Origin: Dehalococcoidia bacterium
GTDB lineage: Bacteria; Chloroflexota; Dehalococcoidia; Lucifugimonadales; Lucifugimonadaceae
Direction: 5' to 3'
NCBI GenBank assembly: GCA_029940375.1
Contig: JAPYUX010000001.1
Coordinates: 33,641-97,640, forward strand
Length of the DNA stretch: 64,000 nucleotides
The first letter of the stretch is position 1. Each line of letters begins with the position of its first letter. Shown one piece after another: positions 44,719-53,112 of the stretch. A program made the translations under genes and the position numbers. A model generated the notes under the pieces. The model was not told where the DNA came from, made no database searches, and saw only the letters and a list, made by a program, of their open reading frames with translations.

Positions 44719-46101
44719 CTAATCTGGTTTTGCTACCCTGATTCCATGAGCTTTCATAAATTTTCCTGGTTTAGATAACAAATTTAATTGATGAATCTCC
44801 CAAACACCAATTAAAGGTAAAATTCTTGACAATCCTATTATTATTAAAAATACTAAACTTATAGATCCGATGAAAATCATAACATCCCAGATATCCGGAT
44901 ACAAGATTTTTGGAATTTCTGTTAACCATTTGTCATGTATTAATTTGGGATTTACTGACCATGATGGAACATATAAACGAATTCTATCCAATAATAATCC
45001 AATAAGAACAATAATAGCACCTATAAAAGGTCCATTAAATGAGTTCCTTACTCTATTCCATATCAGCCACCACCAAGGGATTATAAAACTACATAGCATT
45101 GCAATTATAAAAACATACATCATTGGGCCTCTTATTAATAAATCAAGCCATGCTGCATCAGATTCTGAACGGCCATACCAGAAAACTATAAAAGCAGAAT
45201 AAAAAAAATATATCCACATAAGACTTGTAGCAAACATAATCCTACCTAGTGCCCAAAATTGGTTTATGGTTATGTAATTTTGATTTTTACCATATTTCCT
45301 CACAATCCAGCTCAAAATTATAACAGAAGCTACACCTCCCTGAATGCCGGACATTGTGTGATACATTGGATATATTGCATCCTTCCACCCAGGAACCATA
45401 CTCATACTTAGATCCACTGAAATAATAAAATGTACAAAAACCAAGACAAAGAAATATAATGTGCTCAGAATTCCTATTCTCATTCTGAGTTTACTCCACT
45501 GTACTGTGGTGCCAATAAATCCCCTAGACAATATTTTTCCAATTTTTTTTCTTATACCATCAGAACTATCTCTCATAACTGCAAAATCAGGGATTGAAGA
45601 AGAATATAATAATGCCATACCAGTAATTGCAAGCATTATTAAACCTAAAGTATCCCAAAAATGTGGGCTATAATTTGGAGCTTCAAACCATATTGATCTT
45701 CTTCTAGTACCATCAACTATAAGAGGAGGAAGCATCCTTAAAATTGGAATCATTATAATTATATTAACTATACTCACCGATCCAATGATATGAGCTATTC
45801 TCGATATTGGTCTTGCCCAACTTGCTTTGGCTATTAATGGAGCTATTGCTACCATTGGAGCTCCTCCCGTGGCACTTAAAATAAAAGCTAATATTGCAGC
45901 AACATACCCCCATTGAGTTTGATCATTACCATCAATTATGACTTTTCCAATAATTCCTACCATTATTAACAGAGAAAGTAGAACTAAAGAAACTACTATT
46001 GTCCTTAAGGTTGAACCTCCCTTTTTAGTATTGTTTATCAATTCGGTTCTAACCACTGCAGGATCAGATGGAGGCCAAAAATGTTTTTTTTGATTAATCA
46101 T
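44719..46101 (-). CDS. actC: NrfD-like quinol-binding subunit of alternative complex III (probable ActC)
   Basis: A 460-residue NrfD-family membrane protein with about ten membrane helices. Features include GAPMVAIAPLIAKASWARPISRIAHI and FVHFIISVDLSMSMVPGW, where His and Asp residues line the quinol site in homologues; the first of these is given only in part as a guide to the region near residues 75-100. The likely start is ATG 46101 (MINQKKHFWPP); a longer frame from 46167 would run deep into the ferredoxin gene. It follows the ActB2 gene directly, as actC does. Confidence 0.88.
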   Translation of the reverse strand: MINQKKHFWPPSDPAVVRTELINNTKKGGSTLRTIVVSLVLLSLLIMVGIIGKVIIDGNDQTQWGYVAAILAFILSATGGAPMVAIAPLIAKASWARPISRIAHIIGSVSIVNIIIMIPILRMLPPLIVDGTRRRSIWFEAPNYSPHFWDTLGLIMLAITGMALLYSSSIPDFAVMRDSSDGIRKKIGKILSRGFIGTTVQWSKLRMRIGILSTLYFFVLVFVHFIISVDLSMSMVPGWKDAIYPMYHTMSGIQGGVASVIILSWIVRKYGKNQNYITINQFWALGRIMFATSLMWIYFFYSAFIVFWYGRSESDAAWLDLLIRGPMMYVFIIAMLCSFIIPWWWLIWNRVRNSFNGPFIGAIIVLIGLLLDRIRLYVPSWSVNPKLIHDKWLTEIPKILYPDIWDVMIFIGSISLVFLIIIGLSRILPLIGVWEIHQLNLLSKPGKFMKAHGIRVAKPD

Positions 46102-46840
46102 GACTATTTGCCTTTTCCTCTTGAAATTCTTCTTTGTTCTCTTTGATTGAAGCCAAATATATAACATTAGGATCGGTATTCAAGTGAGGCATTAATGTAT
46201 AACTTCTATCATCTTTTGATAATTTAGAAACCTTACTTTCAGGATCATTTAAGTCTCCAAAAGTAATAGCTTGCGTTGAACAAGCATCTTGACAAGCTGT
46301 AGTTATCTCTCCATCTTCCAATTCTCTATTTTCTTCTTTGGCTTTTCGAGCACCTCTTCTAATTCTTTGTATACAAAAACTACATTTCTCCATAATTCCT
46401 CTACTCCGAACAGTTACGTCAGGATTTAGATGGTTTCTCATTTCTTCTGGCCAAATTGGTTCCCAATAATTAAAAAATCTAACAATATATGGACAGCCAT
46501 TAGCGCAATATCTTGTCCCTACACATCTATTATAAACTTGAATATTCATGCCTTCATTATTGTGATAAGTTGCGTATACGGGACATACAGGTTCACAGGG
46601 AGCATTAGCACAGTGTTGACAAGGAATTGGTATGAATCTTGCCTTAACTTCGGGAAATTCTCCTTCCCAATATCTTTCAACTCTCATCCAAGACATAACC
46701 CTTCCTCTTTCAAATTTATTTTGGTCATTAAGAGGTACATTATTTTCAACTTGACAAGCAATAACACAGCCATTGCAACCAGTACATTTGTCTGTGTCTA
46801 TTACCATTCCCCAATTTCTATCTTTGTTTTCTATAACCAT
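46094..46840 (-). CDS. Four-cluster ferredoxin subunit of alternative complex III (ActB2)
   Basis: A 248-residue iron-sulfur protein corresponding to the C-terminal half of fused ActB. Cysteine groups fit four clusters: CTGCNGCVIACQ near residue 18, CQHCANAPCEPVCP near 73, CVGTRYCANGCP near 107 and CSFCIQR near 153, with CQDACSTQAI closing the last group. It transfers electrons between quinol and heme subunits. AAGGGA sits about nine bases before ATG 46840 and the stop of ActB1 is 15 bases upstream, so the split from ActB1 is genuine. Confidence 0.9.
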   Translation of the reverse strand: MVIENKDRNWGMVIDTDKCTGCNGCVIACQVENNVPLNDQNKFERGRVMSWMRVERYWEGEFPEVKARFIPIPCQHCANAPCEPVCPVYATYHNNEGMNIQVYNRCVGTRYCANGCPYIVRFFNYWEPIWPEEMRNHLNPDVTVRSRGIMEKCSFCIQRIRRGARKAKEENRELEDGEITTACQDACSTQAITFGDLNDPESKVSKLSKDDRSYTLMPHLNTDPNVIYLASIKENKEEFQEEKANSHD

Positions 46841-46855
46841 ATTCTTTCCCTTAAA

Positions 46856-49174
46856 TTAATTTTTCTCACTGGAAATTCCATTGTGATTATTATTTTTATC
46901 CTTTTCAATCAAGTTTAATTTTTCTTGATATTTATGATGATTCTTTTTTTCTGCTTCATGTGCCGTTTCACCAGGTGCTACTATTAAAATAGGAAATCCA
47001 GGCTCAATAGGGAATGCCTCAACAGTTCCTTCAAATTTTGGAAATTTTTTATTACCTCCAGCTCTTTTTACTGATACTTTTGTAGACGCCCATGCTAATG
47101 ATCCTGTCTCGGGGTCTAATTTGTCAGATAATATTTTCAAAAGATTAGATCCTCTTTCTTCTGAATATCTTCCTCCACGTAAAGTTCCTTGGCCAGTTGG
47201 GACACAAATAGTATTTGGCTGGACTGCGGGATGAGGATATGCCAGACATTGTATTTCGCCTGCATCAGATTTTAAATAAATGATGTCTCCCTCTTTTATG
47301 CCCATTTCTTCCGCTTGATGAGAATTTATTTCAACCCAAGTTTGCCACGCAGCAGAAGTTATTGGATCTGGAATTTGTTGTGCAAATGGAATATTTGCCA
47401 ATTTCCCATTATTTAAATAATTGGTAAAAGGAATAAGATGGAATTCATTAGAATCATTAGTTGTTGAAAAAGTATTTTCGATACTGTGTTTAAAAGGATT
47501 TTTCAACCTTGGTGTTTTTTGATCTGATGTTTGTTTAATATTCCAAAAACCTCCTCTTTGTTGAACTCCGTTTAGAAACCCTCCCTTATCTCCAGCTTTT
47601 ACTGAACCGCCATTATCTGAATCGTTAAATTCATTGTCAAATATTTTTTTTACTAATGATTTGGCACTACTACCCAATGAAGATTCTAATTCAATTATTT
47701 TGTCTACGTAACTTGAAGTACTTTTTGTTCCTGGACTATTTTTTGTTACAACAGGTTGTTGCAATGAAATAGTTTTGAAACCTGGAAGGGGGTTAGGAAT
47801 TTCTGCACCCCAATCCTGAAAGAAAGTTGTTTCAGGAATAATGATATCAGATGCTTCTAAGGTCTCATTCATAGATGTTCCAAATGAAATAACATTTTCT
47901 ACATTAGCCAATGCTCCTTTTACATCCAGAGAATTTGGCATTGAATACACTAAATCTACCCCTTTAATAATCACTGTATCAACATAACCTGCTCTCCATT
48001 GCGCCAACTCTTCTTGCCAGTCCTTAATAGAATTACTTTTATTTGAGCCATCAATGTAATCAACTTCAACTTTGGGATTTAATATTATCCCACCTTCTTT
48101 ACCTACAGAGCCCAATAGAAAGTTCAGAGCATATATAACAAAGGTGTTATATTTACCATTTGTATAAGCTGAAGTAGATCCTCCGGCAAATACAACTGAC
48201 TTTCCTTTGGAGATTTTCCTCGCAATCTCAACAATTTTATCTGCACTAACTCCCGTTCTTTTTTCTACATCTGAAGGGTTGTATCCATATTCAATTTTTC
48301 CATCTGGAAATATTTTTAAAAAATCAGATATTTGTTGATCAGAAACTAATTTTTCATTAATAATAACATTAGCTATGCTTAAGGCAATTTCTGCTTCTGT
48401 TCCTGGGAAGGGAGAAAGCCATGTATCGGCCGCTGCTGAGGTTATAGAATGTCGTGGCTCAACATGTGCGAAGAAACCTCTGTTCTCTGATCGTAATTTT
48501 CCATAGCTAGATGAGTAATGTGCTGGAGATATCCATCCACCTATCCAATCTGCTCCAAAGGATAAAACATTTTCAGAATTAGAGATATCAATAATAGGTA
48601 AATCATACGAACCGAAAAGGTCATTTAATGCATCATATAAATTATATTGATCCAAGGGATCATACGTTAAATATCTACCACCTCTTGATTGAACAAATTT
48701 TTTTGAGACCCATCCTGATGTACTTTTAGTTGGATTAGTTACAATTACAATTTTTTTATTTTTTTTAGTTGCTTCAAATATTAATTTATTAGCTTCAGCT
48801 TCCGAAGTATTTGAGAGGATACCTTTTTTTGATCTTCTTACTTTATAGGTATTTAATCTGTCAGGATTATAATGTACCTGCAAGGCAGTATCATAAATAG
48901 TTCTGGAACCTTCCCGAGTAATTGGATGATCTGGATTGCCTTTTATTTTTTTTATTCTTCCTTCCATTACCCTTACTAAAATTCCATCACCAGGAGCTCC
49001 TTCACTCCAATTTGTTGCATACCACTGATCTACACCTCTTACAAGATCTTCAGGCATATCTACTGGACTTTGAACAATGAGTTCTTTTTCAGGAATTGAG
49101 CATGCGGCAAATAATACAGCACCAGCTGCAGATTTACCACTCAGCGTTAAAAATTCTCTCCTGTTTAGTTTCAT
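46856..49174 (-). CDS. actB: Molybdopterin-oxidoreductase-like subunit of alternative complex III (ActB1)
   Basis: A 772-residue protein related to the catalytic subunit of DMSO-reductase-type enzymes but, in complex III, expected to lack the molybdenum cofactor. The twin-arginine-type signal RREFLTLSGKSAAG with Cys in FAACS directs export. Recognisable parts are GDGILVRVMEGRIKKIKGNP, DPLDQYN, and the C-terminal beta-barrel IKEGDIIYLKSDAGEIQCLAY. No N-terminal Fe-S cysteines are visible. In Rhodothermus the B1 and B2 parts are fused; here they are separate genes. Confidence 0.9.
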   Translation of the reverse strand: MKLNRREFLTLSGKSAAGAVLFAACSIPEKELIVQSPVDMPEDLVRGVDQWYATNWSEGAPGDGILVRVMEGRIKKIKGNPDHPITREGSRTIYDTALQVHYNPDRLNTYKVRRSKKGILSNTSEAEANKLIFEATKKNKKIVIVTNPTKSTSGWVSKKFVQSRGGRYLTYDPLDQYNLYDALNDLFGSYDLPIIDISNSENVLSFGADWIGGWISPAHYSSSYGKLRSENRGFFAHVEPRHSITSAAADTWLSPFPGTEAEIALSIANVIINEKLVSDQQISDFLKIFPDGKIEYGYNPSDVEKRTGVSADKIVEIARKISKGKSVVFAGGSTSAYTNGKYNTFVIYALNFLLGSVGKEGGIILNPKVEVDYIDGSNKSNSIKDWQEELAQWRAGYVDTVIIKGVDLVYSMPNSLDVKGALANVENVISFGTSMNETLEASDIIIPETTFFQDWGAEIPNPLPGFKTISLQQPVVTKNSPGTKSTSSYVDKIIELESSLGSSAKSLVKKIFDNEFNDSDNGGSVKAGDKGGFLNGVQQRGGFWNIKQTSDQKTPRLKNPFKHSIENTFSTTNDSNEFHLIPFTNYLNNGKLANIPFAQQIPDPITSAAWQTWVEINSHQAEEMGIKEGDIIYLKSDAGEIQCLAYPHPAVQPNTICVPTGQGTLRGGRYSEERGSNLLKILSDKLDPETGSLAWASTKVSVKRAGGNKKFPKFEGTVEAFPIEPGFPILIVAPGETAHEAEKKNHHKYQEKLNLIEKDKNNNHNGISSEKN

Positions 49175-49201
49175 AAAATTACCTTAAATATTTTTGGTTT
49201 A

Positions 49202-49873
49202 TTAATGATGACAAGCAGCGCAATCTGTTGGTCCTCCATTTTCTCTATGACAATTAACACATTGACCCATCTTTAGAGGTTCCACTTGATGCACCTGTTC
49301 CATATTGGCTACATCTCCGTGACAAGTTGAACATACTTCTGAAGATAAAACATTTTCTTTTCCATAGATATTTAAATGCTCGGGTATATTTTTTATCGCA
49401 CCTGGATTGTTTGTTAAATAGTTAATGTGAGCTGAATGAACAAACCGAACATGATCAGGTAGCCTATGCACCCTTTTCCAGTTGATTGGTGATGCTTTTT
49501 TAGGATCAACGATCACTTGATTGTTTTCTGAATAAATACCCGCACTCTCTCTTAACTTTTTCAATTCTTCGCTATTTTCAGATCCAATAGCTCTATGGCA
49601 ACTAGCGCATAGTTCCACTGCAGGAACGTGTGCAGAGGAGGAATTTTCTACAGTTCTATGACAATAAGTGCAATCCATACCTAAACCACCTTCCGTTACC
49701 GGACCTGCATGTTTTGTGTGCGGGAAATTTATTGGTTGATCAAAGGTTTGCTCAAACCCTAATACGGGAAGAGGTTGTCCCAACCAAGCATTTATTAACC
49801 CAGCAAATAAGATTGCTAAAATTGCAATTGTGGAAAGCCCCCCTAATCCAATAATAGGTACTATAACTTTCAC
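49202..49873 (-). CDS. actA: Pentaheme cytochrome c of alternative complex III (ActA)
   Basis: A 223-residue cytochrome with five CxxCH sites: CTYCH (Cys68), CASCH (89), CSTCH (181), CVNCH (205) and CAACH (218). One membrane anchor lies at residues 3-28. The start is uncertain. The first usual start codon is GTG 49873, but the frame stays open for 33 codons upstream without ATG, GTG or TTG, and a GAGG motif at 49937-49940 precedes an in-frame ATA/ATC at 49928-49933. A basic N-terminal extension ending in KEKDKTTPTW may therefore be translated from a rare start. The stop is 27 bases before actB. Confidence 0.9.
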   Translation of the reverse strand: MKVIVPIIGLGGLSTIAILAILFAGLINAWLGQPLPVLGFEQTFDQPINFPHTKHAGPVTEGGLGMDCTYCHRTVENSSSAHVPAVELCASCHRAIGSENSEELKKLRESAGIYSENNQVIVDPKKASPINWKRVHRLPDHVRFVHSAHINYLTNNPGAIKNIPEHLNIYGKENVLSSEVCSTCHGDVANMEQVHQVEPLKMGQCVNCHRENGGPTDCAACHH

Positions 49874-49977
49874 CCATGTAGGAGTTGTCTTATCTTTTTC
49901 TTTTATAAATGCTATAAATGATTTTAAGATTATTTTCCTCGTATTTTTATTAATATGTTTTAATCGAATTTAAAATA

Positions 49978-50271
49978 TCACTGCCAAAAACTAGGATAAA
50001 TTTCTTTTAGAATTGCATAACTCTGAAATCCTGCTAAACAGAAGAAAAGAATTATACATGTTACTCCTATACCACCCATCAAATATAACCCAAGTCTTAG
50101 CTTGTTATATTTTTCATTGATTGTCTTAGTCGCTACGGCTGAAGGAATTATAGCGTGTGCTATTAGTAAAGTGGGTCCTGTGATAATAGCTGAAATCAGA
50201 GCTAGCCATAGAAAAGTTATAATAGTTCCTAAATTGTTCCAATCATTAGCATTAGGTGCCAATGGATCCAT
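49978..50271 (-). CDS. Small two-span membrane protein heading the complex III operon
   Basis: A 97-residue protein with membrane helices at about residues 16-40 and 62-85 and short polar ends. It is the first gene of the complex III run, with an AGGAG site before ATG 50271, and ActA follows about 100 bases later. It may be an accessory subunit of the complex, but I recognise no family. Its direction and place are the only functional evidence. Confidence 0.65.
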   Translation of the reverse strand: MDPLAPNANDWNNLGTIITFLWLALISAIITGPTLLIAHAIIPSAVATKTINEKYNKLRLGLYLMGGIGVTCIILFFCLAGFQSYAILKEIYPSFWQ

Positions 50272-50422
50272 TTTGATTTCTCCTCATCATACGGTAATAA
50301 TTACAGTAAAGAATAATAAAGTATTGCCTCATTAAACATACTTATCATTTAACCTTTAAAAGATTAAATATTTAAAACAAATAAAAAATCAGCCATACAA
50401 ATTTTACCTTCGTTCATATTAG

Positions 50423-50436
50423 AACTTCAAGAAGTT
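50423..50436. promoter_or_regulatory. Palindrome in the complex III / E1 divergent region
   Basis: AACTTC and GAAGTT form an inverted repeat with a two-base spacer, placed between the divergent complex III operon and the E1 dehydrogenase genes. A dimeric regulator could bind here. The 309-base region 50272-50580 otherwise shows no open frame of note. Confidence 0.35.
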
Positions 50437-50454
50437 TCAAGCCATCTTTAACGT

Positions 50455-50471
50455 AATAATTACCAATTATT
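50455..50471. promoter_or_regulatory. AT-rich inverted repeat in the complex III / E1 divergent region
   Basis: AATAATT and AATTATT are perfect inverted repeats with spacer ACC; a second, overlapping pairing TTACC (50460-50464) with GGTAA (50473-50477) is also possible. Such repeats are frequent by chance in AT-rich DNA, so this is a weak operator candidate. Confidence 0.3.
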
Positions 50472-50580
50472 CGGTAAAATATAAATAATGTCACTGTAGA
50501 CTATATTTATTATCAATACTCTAATAATAAAAATTGATTATATAAAGAATAAAATAATTGAATTAATATAAGGAATAACT

Positions 50581-51576
50581 TTGAAAATCGAAAATAAATT
50601 GGAATGGATCTATGAAACATTGATTAGAATCAGATTTTTCGAAGAAGCAATGTTGGAACAAACTTATAAGGGGAATTCTATGGGTGTGACACATCCTTCT
50701 GATGGACAAGAAGCGGTACCCACTGGAATCTGTGCACATTTAACGGAAAAGGACTGGATAGGATCAACTCATAGAGGGCATGGACATTGTATAGCAAAAG
50801 GATTAGAGACAAAAAAAATGATGGCAGAAATTATGGGAAAATTTACGGGAAATTGTAAAGGAAAAGGTGGTTCAATGCATATAGCAGATTTTTCAAAAGG
50901 GATGCTTGGTGCAAATGCAATTGTTGGAGCTTCTATTCCTTTGGCTGTTGGCGCAGCTTTAACGGCCAAATATCAAGGGAAAGAAAAAGATTCTATAGGT
51001 GTCGCATTTTTTGGAGATGGCGCCTCATCACAAGGAGTTCTTCATGAATCAATGAATTTAGCATCTATTTGGAAATTACCAGTAATATTTGCTTGTGAAA
51101 ACAACCAATATGCAGAAGCTACTCCTGCATGGTATGCTGTTTCTATCGAGGATATAGCTGATAGAGCAGCATCATACAATATACCTGGAGTAGTAGTCGA
51201 TGGTATGGATGTTTTTGCTGTTTATGATGCAGCTGAACAAGCAGTTAAAAGAGCAAGAGAAGGTAAAGGACCAACATTCTTAGAATTTAAAACTTACAGG
51301 TATCATGGTCATTTTCACGCTGATCAACCGGAGAAGTATAGGACATCAGAAGAAGAAAATTTATGGAAAAAAAGAGATTGTATTATAAATTTTGAAAAAA
51401 GGGTAATAAAGCAGAAACTTATTAATAAAAACAGACTAGATTCAATAAAGAAGAAGATTCAAAAAGAAATTGAAGATGCTGTAGAATTTGGACTCTCAAG
51501 CCCATTGCCCCCAGAAGAAACCCTATATGAAGATGTGTATGTTAATTATTCTAATGACCTAAGAGGTTTCAGATAA
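50581..51576 (+). CDS. ThDP-dependent 2-oxoacid/acetoin dehydrogenase E1 alpha subunit
   Basis: A 331-residue E1 alpha subunit of the AcoA/PdhA type. The ThDP-Mg motif is FFGDGASSQGVLHESMNLA with NN about 30 residues on, and the phosphorylation-loop-like segment YRYHGHFHADQPEKYR follows. It decarboxylates a 2-oxoacid or cleaves acetoin with its beta partner. The start is TTG 50581 with AAGG seven bases upstream. The length and acetoin-type look favour acetoin or pyruvate, but the substrate cannot be fixed. Confidence 0.9.
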   Translation: MKIENKLEWIYETLIRIRFFEEAMLEQTYKGNSMGVTHPSDGQEAVPTGICAHLTEKDWIGSTHRGHGHCIAKGLETKKMMAEIMGKFTGNCKGKGGSMHIADFSKGMLGANAIVGASIPLAVGAALTAKYQGKEKDSIGVAFFGDGASSQGVLHESMNLASIWKLPVIFACENNQYAEATPAWYAVSIEDIADRAASYNIPGVVVDGMDVFAVYDAAEQAVKRAREGKGPTFLEFKTYRYHGHFHADQPEKYRTSEEENLWKKRDCIINFEKRVIKQKLINKNRLDSIKKKIQKEIEDAVEFGLSSPLPPEETLYEDVYVNYSNDLRGFR

Positions 51577-51598
51577 GAATATTGAAAGGAAATTTATA

Positions 51599-52657
51599 TT
51601 GTTTAAAGATACAGATAAAATAGGACCTGGCAAAAATGTTGAAGGTACTGAAATGCGCTATCGAGATGCTTTCAATCAAGCTCTAAGAGATGAGTTGAAC
51701 AACGATAAAAACGTTTTAATTATAGGAGAAGATATTTCCGGAGGATTTGATAAAAAAACAAAAGAGCCTCTTGATGCTTGGGGAGGTCCTTTTGCAGCAA
51801 CAAAAGGATTGGTTCAAGATTTTGGTAAAGATAGAATCATGGATGCTCCGATTTCAGAAGCAGGTTTCGTAGGTGCAGCAATAGGTGCGGCTTTAACTGG
51901 GCTAAGGCCAGTAGTAGATTTAATGTACTTTGATTTCACTACTGTAGCATTCGATCAATTGTTATCAAATGCAGCTAAAAGTAGATATATGTTTGGAGGG
52001 CAAACAAAAGTTCCATTAACACTTTTTGCTAGATCTGGAGGAGGAACAGGCCATGCGGCACAACATTCAAGTGCATTTTATTCTATTCTTGCTCATATCC
52101 CGGGCCTAAAAGTTGTAACACCTTCAGATCCTTATTCAGTGAAAGGTTTGTTATCTTCAGCAATTAGAGATGATGATCCTGTTTTTGTTGTGAATGACAA
52201 AAAATTAATTAATATGACAGGTTTTGTCCCCAATGAAACTTACCAAATTCCTTTGGGTAAAGGAAGATATTTATCAGAAGGTAGTGATATTACTTTAGTG
52301 GGCATGAGTTATACATCAGTAGTTTGTATGGAAGCTGCTAAAGAGCTAAAGAAATTAAATATAAATGCAGAAGTAATAGATTTGCTATCCTTATCACCAC
52401 TTGATGAAGACATAATTCTTGAATCTGTTCAGAAAACTAATAGAATTGTTATAGTAGATGAAGATAACCCTCGTGCTAGTATGGCAAGTGAGGTTGCGGC
52501 TATAGTTTCAGATAAAGCCTTTGACTATCTGGATGCACCGGTCAAAAGAGTTACAGCCCCACATACACCGGTACCATATAGTAAAGGGTTGGAAGATGCT
52601 TTTTTGCCTAATAGTGAAGATGTTATTGGCACAGTAAAAATGATAATGGGCGCTTAA
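51599..52657 (+). CDS. ThDP-dependent 2-oxoacid/acetoin dehydrogenase E1 beta subunit
   Basis: A 352-residue transketolase-like E1 beta subunit. Typical parts are VLIIGEDISGGFDKK, DAPISEAGFVGAAIG (catalytic Glu region), RSGGGTGHAAQHS and the C-terminal VIDLLSLSPLDEDII. The start is probably TTG 51599 with AAAGGA upstream, 22 bases after the alpha gene. No E2 acyltransferase or E3 lipoamide dehydrogenase follows; the next gene is on the other strand and overlaps the stop by four bases. Confidence 0.92.
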   Translation: MFKDTDKIGPGKNVEGTEMRYRDAFNQALRDELNNDKNVLIIGEDISGGFDKKTKEPLDAWGGPFAATKGLVQDFGKDRIMDAPISEAGFVGAAIGAALTGLRPVVDLMYFDFTTVAFDQLLSNAAKSRYMFGGQTKVPLTLFARSGGGTGHAAQHSSAFYSILAHIPGLKVVTPSDPYSVKGLLSSAIRDDDPVFVVNDKKLINMTGFVPNETYQIPLGKGRYLSEGSDITLVGMSYTSVVCMEAAKELKKLNINAEVIDLLSLSPLDEDIILESVQKTNRIVIVDEDNPRASMASEVAAIVSDKAFDYLDAPVKRVTAPHTPVPYSKGLEDAFLPNSEDVIGTVKMIMGA

Positions 52658-53010
52658 TTTTCTTTAGAAAAACTATTGCCAAATTCTAATAGTTTTTTAA
52701 TATTATTACATTTTGCTTGTTCATCATTTAGTGCAAAATTTATTAAGCTTAAATATGGATAAATACCCGAGTCATGCGCATCAGACCAGAGAAATTGAAT
52801 AGCATACTTCCCTATGATAAGGTAATCTACTATTATAATATCATCACTAACCTGTGATACATTTAATAATTTTTTTCCTGTGAGTTCTTCAACACAATTT
52901 GCACATGCACATTGCAATCTTAGGTACTTATATGGGTAAAAACATACTAAATCATCATTCCAATAAATTTCTAACCCATCACTTAACCTATTTACAGTTT
53001 GTGGTTCCAT
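52654..53010 (-). CDS. DUF971 family protein
   Basis: A 118-residue DUF971/GBBH-N domain protein. It has the family layout: a short N-terminal strand LSDGLEIYWND, the Cys-rich LRLQCACANCVEEL, and the C-terminal YAIQFLWSDAHDSGIYPY. This domain is the N-terminal zinc-binding part of gamma-butyrobetaine hydroxylase and also occurs alone next to Fe-S or P-loop Mrp genes. Function is unknown. It is divergent from the Gfo/Idh gene. Confidence 0.87.
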   Translation of the reverse strand: MEPQTVNRLSDGLEIYWNDDLVCFYPYKYLRLQCACANCVEELTGKKLLNVSQVSDDIIIVDYLIIGKYAIQFLWSDAHDSGIYPYLSLINFALNDEQAKCNNIKKLLEFGNSFSKEN

Positions 53011-53112
53011 AAAATAATATTAATCCCAATATTTAGTTACTAAAAATATAATTTTTACAATTTTAAGTCTAAATTAAAATAAAATTAAAAGTAAACAATT
53101 GAGAGGTAACAT

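Noticed and set aside
46840-46860. ActB split as a sequencing frameshift
   Set aside because: ActB1 ends with a normal stop, and ActB2 begins 15 bases later with its own ribosome site and ATG, with complete domains on both sides.
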